Under the pieces are notes generated by a model. The model worked only from the letters and a program-made list of their open reading frames with translations, was not told the origin of the DNA and searched no databases. The position numbers and the translations under genes are program-made. DNA of 9,699 nucleotides from Bacillota bacterium (GTDB lineage Bacteria > Bacillota > Clostridia > Acetivibrionales > DSM-2933), in NCBI GenBank assembly GCA_023441845.1, contig JAEZNF010000671.1, forward strand, positions 1 to 9,699, in the 5' to 3' direction. The first letter of the stretch is position 1; the number at the start of each line of letters is the position of its first letter. Positions 1 to 6,096 of the stretch are shown one piece after another.

Positions 1-287
1 TTGTAGGCCCAAGGCCTGCGTTATACAACCAGTACGATTTAATTTCCTTAAGGGATGAAGCTGGTGTTAATGAAGTGATGCCGGGGATAACCGGTTGGGC
101 ACAGATTAACGGAAGAGACGAGCTGCCGATTCCTGTTAAGGTGCAGTACGACAAATATTATGTTGAAAATATGTCGTTATGGCTTGATATGAAGATTTCT
201 TTTATGACTGTTTTCCATGCGGTTCAGGGTAAAGGTGTTGTTGAAGGCAAGCAAAAAGGTAAGCAGAAAGAGAGCATAAAGGTATAG
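1..287 (+). CDS. Bacterial sugar transferase (initiating phosphoglycosyl transferase), C-terminal part, 5' truncated
   Basis: The reading frame is open from base 3 and gives 94 residues before the TAG stop, so the start lies outside the window. The visible part begins with the VGPRP motif and continues with PGITGWAQINGRD and a YY-x-NMSLWLDMKI segment. These are hallmarks of the C-terminal half of the bacterial sugar transferase family (Pfam PF02397; WcaJ, PglC and EpsL relatives). Family members are membrane enzymes that move a phospho-sugar from a UDP-sugar onto undecaprenyl phosphate, the first lipid-linked step of capsule, exopolysaccharide or glycoprotein glycan assembly. The tail is unusually lysine-rich (GKQKGKQKESIKV). 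Only 43 bases separate it from the sugar dehydratase gene, so the two are probably co-transcribed. The sugar specificity cannot be read from this fragment. The family call is firm. Confidence 0.93.
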   Translation, partial: VGPRPALYNQYDLISLRDEAGVNEVMPGITGWAQINGRDELPIPVKVQYDKYYVENMSLWLDMKISFMTVFHAVQGKGVVEGKQKGKQKESIKV

Positions 288-293
288 AAATAT

Positions 294-309
294 ATTTGAT
301 TTTTCAAAT
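294..309. repeat. Small perfect inverted repeat between the two glycan genes
   Basis: ATTTGA and TCAAAT flank a four-T loop in the short gap between the sugar transferase and dehydratase genes. A 6-bp AT-rich hairpin could form, but no T-run follows it on the plus strand, so it is not a convincing terminator. It may be chance in AT-rich DNA. Confidence 0.3.
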
Positions 310-318
310 GGCTATAAA

Positions 319-324
319 GGGGGG
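319..324 (+). promoter_or_regulatory. Ribosome binding site that decides the dehydratase start
   Basis: A run of G preceded by AAA (AAAGGGGGG) ends at base 324, directly against the ATG at 325. It is six bases from the ATG at 331. Only the second ATG has workable spacing, so translation most likely begins at 331. Confidence 0.7.
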
Positions 325-330
325 ATGCTT

Positions 331-2199
331 ATGAAACAGAAAATTAGAGCCAAGCTTCTGGTTTTATTGGATATAGTACTGATAAATATTTCGATAGCGG
401 TTGCCTATCTATTGAGGTTTGATGGCGATTATAAAAACATACCTCCTGAAATACTCAGTAATATTGGTTTTGTATTTGTCTTTGCCACAATAGTCAAGGT
501 GGTGTGTTTTGCACTATTTAAGCTGTACAGCAGTCTATGGAGGTATGCAAGCATCTATGAAATGATTAATATTGTAGGAGCGGCTTTTATCGGCAATGTA
601 ATTGTTCTGGCATATGTATTTATAGACAGGGTACTGGCTGGCAGAGATATAATACTTGTAAAGATAACCGTACCGGCTGGTATATTTATAATAGCGATTT
701 TAACGGATATTTTCTTTATTGGCGGCTCAAGGTTTGCATATAGGGTTTTCAGAAGGATTGTTAAGGGAGAGGTTATCCGGTTAAAAAATTCAAAAAGGGT
801 TATGATAATAGGAGGAGGCAACGCGGGAGCGGCTATTATCAAGGAGCTTAAGCTGCATCCTGAGCTTAACAGTGTTCCTGTAGCAATTATAGATGAAGAC
901 AAGTACAAGATAGGCAAGGAAATTAACGGAGTGCCTATCATTGGCGGTAATAAGGACATCATGGATACCATAATAAGAAGGAGAATTGATGAAGTGATTA
1001 TTGCAATTCCTTCGGCAGAAAATAAGGTTATAAATGAGATCTATAATGAGTGCTCCAAAACAAGCTGCAAGGTAAAGATTCTGCCGTCGGTTGTCCAGTT
1101 AATTGATGAAACCGTGGTTATGCAGAAAATAAGGGATGTAAATATTGAGGATTTGCTTGGCAGGGAACCTGTAAAGCTTGATATTGAAGGCATAACTTCA
1201 TATATAACCGGTAAAGTTGTTCTTGTTACCGGAGGCGGAGGGTCTATCGGTTCCGAGTTGTGCAGGCAGATAGCTTCCTTCAGGCCAAAACATCTTGTCA
1301 TTCTGGATAACTATGAGAATAATGCTTATGATATTCAAAATGAACTGCTTTTCCAATATCCGGACCTGTGTCTTTCCACAATTATAGCCAATATAAGAGA
1401 GAAGCACAGGATGGACAGCATATTTAAAAAGTATAGGCCCAATGTAGTCTTTCATGCTGCTGCCCACAAGCATGTGCCCCTGATGGAGGCAAATCCGACA
1501 GAGGCTATTAAGAATAATGTTTTCGGAACATTGAACGTTGCAGAATGTGCAGACAAGTACGGTGTCAAAAGGTTTGTTTTGATTTCCACAGATAAAGCCG
1601 TTAATCCTACAAACATTATGGGGGCAACAAAAAGGATTGCGGAAATGATAATTCAGGCAGTGAATAAAAACAGCAGTACTGAGTTTGTGGCCGTCAGATT
1701 CGGTAATGTCTTAGGAAGCAACGGTAGTGTTATTCCGTTGTTTAAAAGGCAGATTGAGCAGGGAGGGCCTGTTACCGTTACCCACCCGGAGGTAACAAGA
1801 TTTTTTATGACAATACCCGAGGCTGTTCAGCTAGTTATTCAAGCCGGTGCCATGGCAAAGGGCGGAGAAATATTCGTGCTGGATATGGGACAGCCTGTAA
1901 AGATATTTGATCTGGCGAGAAACCTTATTAAACTATCCGGTTTTGAGCCTGATGAAGATATAAAGATTGAAGTAACAGGCTTAAGACCTGGCGAAAAGCT
2001 ATATGAGGAACTGCTCTTGGACGAAGAAGGGCTTCAATCTACAGCCAATGACAAGATTTTCGTAGCTCAACCCGTATTTACTGATCTGGCACTTTTAAGG
2101 CGTGAAATAGATCACCTCAAAGAAGTAATAATGACTGACGCCGATGGAATAATGAATTATGTGCAAATGATTGTACCAACTTATAAAAAGGCACAGTAA
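331..2199 (+). CDS. Membrane-bound nucleotide-sugar 4,6-dehydratase (WbpM/PglF/CapD type)
   Basis: This 622-residue protein has the long-form architecture of the family. Four hydrophobic segments fill roughly residues 8-140. A first Rossmann-like domain begins near 157 (VMIIGGGNAG). The catalytic SDR domain begins at the NAD(P)-binding TGGGGSIG motif, residues 300-307. The catalytic signature STDKAVNPTNIMGATKR starts at S419. A methionine (M430) occupies the usual tyrosine place ahead of K434, which is the Ser-Met-Lys triad known from WbpM-like enzymes rather than the Tyr form of short FlaA1-like enzymes. Family members convert UDP-GlcNAc to a 4-keto-6-deoxy sugar at the inner membrane, en route to bacillosamine- or QuiNAc/FucNAc-type sugars. 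The upstream sugar transferase would be the natural later step. An in-frame ATG at 325 is possible but sits against the ribosome binding site. The exact sugar product is not provable from sequence. Confidence 0.93.
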   Translation: MKQKIRAKLLVLLDIVLINISIAVAYLLRFDGDYKNIPPEILSNIGFVFVFATIVKVVCFALFKLYSSLWRYASIYEMINIVGAAFIGNVIVLAYVFIDRVLAGRDIILVKITVPAGIFIIAILTDIFFIGGSRFAYRVFRRIVKGEVIRLKNSKRVMIIGGGNAGAAIIKELKLHPELNSVPVAIIDEDKYKIGKEINGVPIIGGNKDIMDTIIRRRIDEVIIAIPSAENKVINEIYNECSKTSCKVKILPSVVQLIDETVVMQKIRDVNIEDLLGREPVKLDIEGITSYITGKVVLVTGGGGSIGSELCRQIASFRPKHLVILDNYENNAYDIQNELLFQYPDLCLSTIIANIREKHRMDSIFKKYRPNVVFHAAAHKHVPLMEANPTEAIKNNVFGTLNVAECADKYGVKRFVLISTDKAVNPTNIMGATKRIAEMIIQAVNKNSSTEFVAVRFGNVLGSNGSVIPLFKRQIEQGGPVTVTHPEVTRFFMTIPEAVQLVIQAGAMAKGGEIFVLDMGQPVKIFDLARNLIKLSGFEPDEDIKIEVTGLRPGEKLYEELLLDEEGLQSTANDKIFVAQPVFTDLALLRREIDHLKEVIMTDADGIMNYVQMIVPTYKKAQ

Positions 2200-2212
2200 A
2201 AAAGGTTAAAGT

Positions 2213-2240
2213 AAAAAAAGGTATCTATATTATAGGATAC
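2213..2240 (-). terminator. Probable intrinsic terminator of the Spo0E-like gene
   Basis: Read on the minus strand, GTATC pairs with GATAC around an AT-rich centre (TAT-AAT-ATA with a bulged C). The stem is followed by C and then seven Ts. It overlaps the last base of the TAG stop of the Spo0E-like gene. The stem is short and AU-rich, so efficiency is uncertain. On the plus strand no T-run follows, so it would not obviously stop transcription from the glycan operon. Confidence 0.45.
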
Positions 2241-2458
2241 TAAATGTTAATTATATATTTATTTACTCTGTTTAACGGTTTTAAGACATGAATAGAATTA
2301 CTCTCATGGACTTTACTGAAATGAGTAAGCACTTTATCCAGTCTTCTGCTGTAATGCTGAACAGCATTGCTTTGCAGATTATAATTACTGCTTTCTATAA
2401 GTTTGTTAAGTCTGATATGCATTTTGGCAATCACGATACACATTAATTGTTTTGACAT
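2240..2458 (-). CDS. Spo0E-like aspartyl-phosphate phosphatase
   Basis: A 72-residue protein starts at the ATG complementary to 2456-2458. The core, about residues 10-49, reads IAKMHIRLNKLIESSNYNL, then a short link, then SRRLDKVL. This fits the two-helix Spo0E family (PF09388): a helix with L-x-x-LI, a hydrophobic turn, then the S-x-x-x-D signature (S37-RRL-D41). Bacillus members remove phosphate from Spo0A~P and so delay sporulation. The tail after residue 50 (VHESNSIHVLKPLNR and on) is outside the domain and I do not recognise it. The frame stays open upstream to an ATG at 2518. However, the promoter -10 lies only about 10 bases beyond that codon, and a good Shine-Dalgarno site precedes the inner ATG, so the shorter form is preferred. 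The gene faces away from walR. Its target phosphoprotein is inferred from family only. Confidence 0.8.
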   Translation of the reverse strand: MSKQLMCIVIAKMHIRLNKLIESSNYNLQSNAVQHYSRRLDKVLTHFSKVHESNSIHVLKPLNRVNKYIINI

Positions 2459-2467
2459 GAATATATG

Positions 2468-2474
2468 CCCCCTT
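2468..2474 (-). promoter_or_regulatory. Ribosome binding site of the Spo0E-like gene
   Basis: AAGGGGG on the minus strand lies nine bases before the ATG at 2458. It decides the start in favour of the 72-residue protein over the 92-residue open frame. Confidence 0.75.
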
Positions 2475-2527
2475 AGGTTCTTTTTTATCTTTATCTTATC
2501 TATTTTTGGGACAACCATTATAATCTA

Positions 2528-2555
2528 ATTATAACATAAAATGGGATAAAATCAA
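2528..2555 (-). promoter_or_regulatory. Sigma-A type extended -10 promoter for the Spo0E-like gene
   Basis: On the minus strand TTGATT (2555-2550) and TATAAT (2533-2528) are 16 bases apart. The -10 is preceded by TG-T, giving the extended form TGTTATAAT. The predicted transcript would start near 2521 and carry a leader of about 60 bases to the ATG. Just upstream of the -35 is a tandem ATTATGG/ATTATGT (plus-strand reading) of unknown meaning. Confidence 0.7.
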
Positions 2556-2660
2556 CTGTGTAATTATGGATTATGTAAAAAATATTTAACGAATAATAGT
2601 TCTTTTATTGAATATACTGGCAATATTGTTTAAAATAGCTGTTCTATTTTGATTAATAAA

Positions 2661-2669
2661 TGTTATAAT
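2661..2669 (+). promoter_or_regulatory. Extended -10 promoter for the wal operon
   Basis: TGTTATAAT is a perfect extended -10 hexamer. The -35 region 16-18 bases upstream (around GTTCTAT) matches TTGACA poorly, so the TG extension or an activator may be needed. The same nine-base box occurs in the divergent Spo0E-like promoter. Confidence 0.6.
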
Positions 2670-2760
2670 TTAATTTGCGGAACATACATTCATTTAAGAA
2701 AACTGGAAAATCAGCTTCAGATATAGGCTTCTCAATTTATTTTAGTTAGGAGAGTGTATT

Positions 2761-3456
2761 GTGAGTAAAAAAATACTAATTGTAGATGACGAAAAAAATA
2801 TAGTAGATATCTTAAAGTTTAATTTGAAAAAAGAAGGTTTTGAAACCATTGAAGCTTACGATGGGGAGCAGGGGCTTGAACTGGCCTTAAACCAAAAACC
2901 GGACTTGATACTGCTAGATATTATGCTTCCTAAAATGGATGGCTTTACTGTTTGCCGTAAGGTCAGGCAGACTCTTTCTACGCCGATTTTAATGCTTACA
3001 GCTAAGGAAGAAGAGGTAGATAAGGTTCTAGGCCTTGAGCTTGGAGCAGATGACTATATAACAAAGCCCTTTAGTCCACGTGAGCTTATAGCAAGGGTTA
3101 AGGCAAATATAAGACGTACTTCCCTGGCCGACACTGCAGTTAATTCGGGAAATATTATTAAGTGCGGTAATCTGGAAATTGATGTTGACAGGTATGAGGT
3201 AAAGAACAATAATGGAGTAGTAGAGCTAACGCTCCGGGAGTTCGAGCTTGTAAAATTTTTAGCTGTTCAACAGGGTCAGGTTTTCTCAAGGGAGAGCTTG
3301 CTTGAAAAGGTTTGGGGTTATGAATATTACGGGGATGTCAGAACTGTAGACGTTACAGTAAGGAGAATAAGAGAAAAGCTTGAAACCAATCCCAGCGAGC
3401 CGGAATATATAATTACGAAAAGAGGGGTTGGGTATTATTTCAACAAGTTGGGTTAA
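2761..3456 (+). CDS. walR: WalR (YycF), cell-wall response regulator of the OmpR/PhoB family
   Basis: The 231-residue protein starts with GTG, eight bases after an AGGAG ribosome binding site. The receiver domain, residues 1-120, has the acidic pair D9/D10, the phospho-acceptor D53 (LLDIMLP), T80 and K102 (TKPFS). The C-terminal winged-helix DNA-binding domain covers about 130-230 and includes LTLREFELV, a VDVTVRRIREKL recognition region and RGVGYYF. The sequence closely follows Bacillus WalR, for example MLTAKEEEVDKVLGLELGADDY and RELIARVKANIRR. WalR controls autolysins and wall metabolism and binds TGTWAH-N5-TGTWAH repeats. T101, the residue reported in Bacillus as a PrkC phosphorylation site, is present. 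The kinase gene walK follows after 32 bases. PhoP-type regulators are the main alternative, but the yycH and yycI neighbours settle it. Confidence 0.95.
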   Translation: MSKKILIVDDEKNIVDILKFNLKKEGFETIEAYDGEQGLELALNQKPDLILLDIMLPKMDGFTVCRKVRQTLSTPILMLTAKEEEVDKVLGLELGADDYITKPFSPRELIARVKANIRRTSLADTAVNSGNIIKCGNLEIDVDRYEVKNNNGVVELTLREFELVKFLAVQQGQVFSRESLLEKVWGYEYYGDVRTVDVTVRRIREKLETNPSEPEYIITKRGVGYYFNKLG

Positions 3457-3488
3457 CAAACAACAAGTATTTGGTTTGAGAGGTTGCT

Positions 3489-5309
3489 ATGCTTTCTAAG
3501 GGGTTGCGCTGGAGGGTTCTAAAAAATATTCACTGGAGGTTTTCCAGAAGTCTGCAGTGGAAGCTTGTAGGTATTTTTATATCCATAACTGTATTTTTGA
3601 TAATTATTATGTGGACTCTTTTGATTAATTCGCTTCAATCAACTTATTATGATAGCTTTAAAAAGAGTATTGAAGAAGGTTTTGAGAAATTGGAGCTGAC
3701 ATATGAACATGACGTAGATCTTAAAGATTTAAAAAAGAGCCTGGTTGAGGATCATATGGCCACTCTTTACTTTTATGTAGGATCTAACAGGACATATGCA
3801 ATTATCAATAAAGATACTCTTAAAATCGAATATATGTCAGATACCGATTATAAAATTGATGAACTGATGAAATCCAAGAATTTCCTTACTTCGTTAACAG
3901 GCAAAATAGGGGACAAGAGAAACTTAATGCGTTTATCGGATGATAGATCGGTTTTTGACTATGCGAGACCTAAGGATAATTATGTTCTTTATTTCAGGTA
4001 TAACAGAGAAGACCTTAATGAGGCCATTAATAAGTTGAATAAGGACATTGTAAGCAGCTCGGTAATTGCAATAGTCCTTTCGCTGTTAATAGGATATGCG
4101 TTATCAAAGACTATTACCATTCCTATAATAAATATAATGCATAAAGCGCAAAAAGTTGCAACAGGAGACTTTGACCAGGTTCTGGAAGTAAAATCGGATG
4201 ATGAGATAGGAAAACTAACTAAAACATTTAATTTCATGGCCAAGGAATTGAAACATAATCTTGTGGAAATTTCCAGCGAAAAGAATAAGCTTGAAACTGT
4301 TTTAAAATATATGACCGACGGGGTAATTGCTTTTAACTTTGAAGGGGACTTGATACATGCCAATCCGGTATCCAAGCAGATGCTGGGGTTAAATAATACG
4401 AAGATATGCTTTGCTGAGTTTTCCGAGAAATATAACATAGGTGTTGATTTGAATGAAATGGTTTACTTAGAGACACCGCTTAGTAAAGAAAACATTATAA
4501 ATGTAAATAACAAAATTATTAAGATCTATTTTGCCGTGTTTACCGATGAAGAGCAAAGAGTAGAAGGCGTTATTGTAGTTCTGCAGGATATTACAGAGCA
4601 ACAGAAGCTTGAGAATATGAGGAAGGAATTTGTTGCAAATGTATCTCATGAATTGAGGACACCGCTCACTTCAATAAAGAGCTATGCAGAAACCCTTTTG
4701 GACGGCGGTCTTCAGGATATGGAAACAGCAGAGAGGTTTTTAGGTGTAATTAATTCCGAGGCAGACAGGATGACCAGGCTGGTTAAAGATTTGCTCCAGC
4801 TTTCGAGAATGGATAATCAAAAGATGCAATTTAAAATGAAAATCATATCATTTACACAACTTGTCAAAAATTCTGTAGAAAAAATGCAGATAGAAGCCAA
4901 AAATAAAGGCCAGTTGCTGGAATGCTTTAGTATTGGCGATATACCGGATATTAAAGCTGACTATGACCGGCTTGAACAGGTGGTATTAAACATATTGAGC
5001 AATTCGATAAAATATACGCCTGAAAACGGCAACATAACGGTATATATAGGAAAAACCCACAGGGAGGTTTATTTTAAAGTTTCCGATACAGGGGTTGGAA
5101 TTCCTGAAGAAGATATTGACCGTATATTTGAAAGGTTTTATAGGGTTGATAAAGCCCGTTCCAGAGAAATGGGAGGTACGGGACTTGGTTTATCAATAGC
5201 CAGGGAAATTGTTGAGGCTCACGGAGGCGCCATATCAGTATCAAGCCAGCTCGGAAAGGGGACGGATGTTATGGTAAAAATCCCCTACTCGAATGTAACT
5301 GAATCTTAA
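3489..5309 (+). CDS. walK: WalK (YycG), membrane sensor histidine kinase
   Basis: The 606-residue protein starts at ATG, five bases after GAGAGG. The order of parts matches WalK: a basic N-terminus, a membrane helix at about 25-47, an extracytoplasmic sensor region at about 48-186, a second membrane helix at about 187-208, a HAMP linker at about 206-258, a cytoplasmic PAS domain at about 268-370, a HisKA domain with the phosphorylated H387 in VSHELRTPL, and a HATPase domain. ATP-site motifs are visible: N505 in the N box (NILSNSIKYTPE), D533 in DTGVGIPEEDI, the F box ERFYRVDKARSR, and GGTGLGLSI from 562. It should phosphorylate WalR at D53 in response to wall state, restrained or tuned by the YycH and YycI proteins encoded downstream. 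No terminator is evident between it and the next gene. Confidence 0.95.
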   Translation: MLSKGLRWRVLKNIHWRFSRSLQWKLVGIFISITVFLIIIMWTLLINSLQSTYYDSFKKSIEEGFEKLELTYEHDVDLKDLKKSLVEDHMATLYFYVGSNRTYAIINKDTLKIEYMSDTDYKIDELMKSKNFLTSLTGKIGDKRNLMRLSDDRSVFDYARPKDNYVLYFRYNREDLNEAINKLNKDIVSSSVIAIVLSLLIGYALSKTITIPIINIMHKAQKVATGDFDQVLEVKSDDEIGKLTKTFNFMAKELKHNLVEISSEKNKLETVLKYMTDGVIAFNFEGDLIHANPVSKQMLGLNNTKICFAEFSEKYNIGVDLNEMVYLETPLSKENIINVNNKIIKIYFAVFTDEEQRVEGVIVVLQDITEQQKLENMRKEFVANVSHELRTPLTSIKSYAETLLDGGLQDMETAERFLGVINSEADRMTRLVKDLLQLSRMDNQKMQFKMKIISFTQLVKNSVEKMQIEAKNKGQLLECFSIGDIPDIKADYDRLEQVVLNILSNSIKYTPENGNITVYIGKTHREVYFKVSDTGVGIPEEDIDRIFERFYRVDKARSREMGGTGLGLSIAREIVEAHGGAISVSSQLGKGTDVMVKIPYSNVTES

Positions 5310-5315
5310 ATTCAT

Positions 5316-5332
5316 TGTAATAGATTTGTAAC
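5316..5332 (+). promoter_or_regulatory. Perfect WalR box upstream of the exported-protein gene
   Basis: TGTAAT, five bases, TGTAAC: both half-sites fit the published WalR consensus TGTWAH-N5-TGTWAH exactly, on the same strand and one helical turn apart. The box ends 11 bases before the TATAAT of the next gene, so it occupies the place of a -35 element. That is the geometry of activator-dependent promoters in the PhoB/OmpR family. Binding is inferred. Confidence 0.65.
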
Positions 5333-5343
5333 ATAAAATGTTG

Positions 5344-5349
5344 TATAAT
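5344..5349 (+). promoter_or_regulatory. -10 element of an internal promoter for the exported-protein gene
   Basis: A perfect TATAAT has no good TTGACA-like sequence 16-18 bases upstream; the WalR box lies there instead. The predicted start is near 5356, giving a leader of about 68 bases. Within the leader ACATATTTTTATGT is a small inverted repeat of unknown role. Confidence 0.6.
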
Positions 5350-5423
5350 TAAATTAGAAAAACAGGTAAAACATATTTTTATGTAAGTGATTATGAAATC
5401 CTTTTTGTTTGGGGTGTTGCGTT

Positions 5424-5963
5424 ATGATGAAAAAAATTTGTTTGGTTCTACTATTGATTACTTTTATATCTATGTCGGTGTTGCCAGCCTTTGCTGATAC
5501 CGATAAATTCGATGATGAATTAATATACAGCTCTGAGACCAAAACTACCAAAAACTTGTTTGTAAAGATAACAAGACCTGACGGGGATGAATCTACTTTT
5601 AAGAAGACTTATGTGCTGTGCGGGGTTTCTTTGAAAGATGAAGCGTTTAGCGATTTGGTAGTAAAGCTTTTAGTGTACGATGAAGAGAGCGATAGTTATA
5701 AAGAATACAAGAATGCAGACGGAGAAGATACTTGGGGTTTGGGCAAATACGGTATATTTATAAAAGAAATGGCTCTTCCCAATAAGGTTGAAAATAAGAT
5801 AAGATTGGTAATATACAATGATTCTGAAAAAGAAAAACTTGTATTAGGCAAGAATTTGCAGGTAAATAATTTCACAATTACCATTTTAGATGAAGGCATC
5901 AAGGAAAAAATTACAAATGGTATTTCGAAAATTTCCCAGTTGTTAAAAGGAATTTTTAAGTAA
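5424..5963 (+). CDS. Unrecognised exported protein encoded between walK and yycH
   Basis: I do not recognise a family for this 179-residue product. It begins MMKKIC and continues with a hydrophobic stretch ending LPAFA|D, a typical Sec signal peptide with signal peptidase I cleavage after about residue 24. No lipobox cysteine lies at the cleavage site and there is no later membrane helix, so a secreted or wall-associated protein is likely. The mature part alternates short polar and hydrophobic strands (NLFVKITRP, YVLCGVSL, LVVKLLVYD, KIRLVIYND, NNFTITILD), suggesting a beta-sandwich. It ends in a basic amphipathic helix (IKEKITNGISKISQLLKGIFK). The start was chosen seven bases after GGGGTG; ATG 5427 is also possible. 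The position inside the wal cluster and the WalR box upstream suggest a role in wall sensing or remodelling, which is inference only. Confidence 0.85.
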   Translation: MMKKICLVLLLITFISMSVLPAFADTDKFDDELIYSSETKTTKNLFVKITRPDGDESTFKKTYVLCGVSLKDEAFSDLVVKLLVYDEESDSYKEYKNADGEDTWGLGKYGIFIKEMALPNKVENKIRLVIYNDSEKEKLVLGKNLQVNNFTITILDEGIKEKITNGISKISQLLKGIFK

Positions 5964-5980
5964 ATTTATATAATTAATAA

Positions 5981-6078
5981 AGGAACCAAAGAATACTTCA
6001 TCATTTTTGCACTGCTATTTTTATATGGAAATAGACTAAGGGCAAAGCTACGGATGAAGTTATTTTTTAACTGTTCCT
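5981..6078 (+). ncRNA. Candidate structured RNA element (long imperfect palindrome) in the yycH leader
   Basis: The arms AAAGAATACTTCATC (5988-6002) and GATGAAGT-T-ATTTTTT (6053-6068) pair over 15 bp with one bulged T and one G-T pair. Outside them AGGAAC (5981-5986) pairs with GTTCCT (6073-6078). Inside, TTTGC can pair with GCAAA, and CTATTT with AAATAG around an eight-base loop. The whole is a stacked hairpin of four helices between the exported-protein gene and yycH. The unpaired 3' side contains GGCAAAGCTACGG. Possibilities are a cis-regulatory leader, a processing or attenuation site, or a dispersed intergenic palindromic repeat. It lacks a clean U-tract after the stem because the Ts pair within it. 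Folding is by eye. Confidence 0.45.
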
Positions 6079-6096
6079 CGGGATATGGGGTTATAA

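Larger units (their letters stand above)
2459..2760. other. Divergent intergenic region between the Spo0E-like gene and walR
   Basis: These 302 bases carry no gene I can support. They hold the minus-strand promoter and leader of the Spo0E-like gene (2459-2555) and the plus-strand promoter and roughly 85-base leader of walR (2661-2760). The roughly 100 AT-rich bases between the two promoters show no clear operator. I looked for a WalR box with the normal five-base spacer and for a Spo0A box and found neither. Confidence 0.7.

Noticed and set aside
555..1473. Open frames on the minus strand opposite the dehydratase gene (138, 86 and 91 codons)
   Set aside because: They lie wholly opposite a well-conserved coding region, have no ribosome binding site or recognisable domain, and overlap one another.
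2459..2518. Longer 92-residue start for the Spo0E-like protein
   Set aside because: The ATG at 2518 would be almost at the predicted transcript start and has no Shine-Dalgarno, and the extra 20 residues are not part of the Spo0E domain.
2559..2579. TGTAAT and TGTAAA half-sites upstream of the Spo0E-like promoter as a WalR box
   Set aside because: The spacer is nine bases, not five, so the half-sites are not one helical turn apart as WalR requires. A tandem ATTATG repeat explains the pattern.
5310..5343. Terminator after walK
   Set aside because: Only a 5-bp AACAT/ATGTT repeat is present, with no T-run following; the region is better explained by the WalR box and -10 element.
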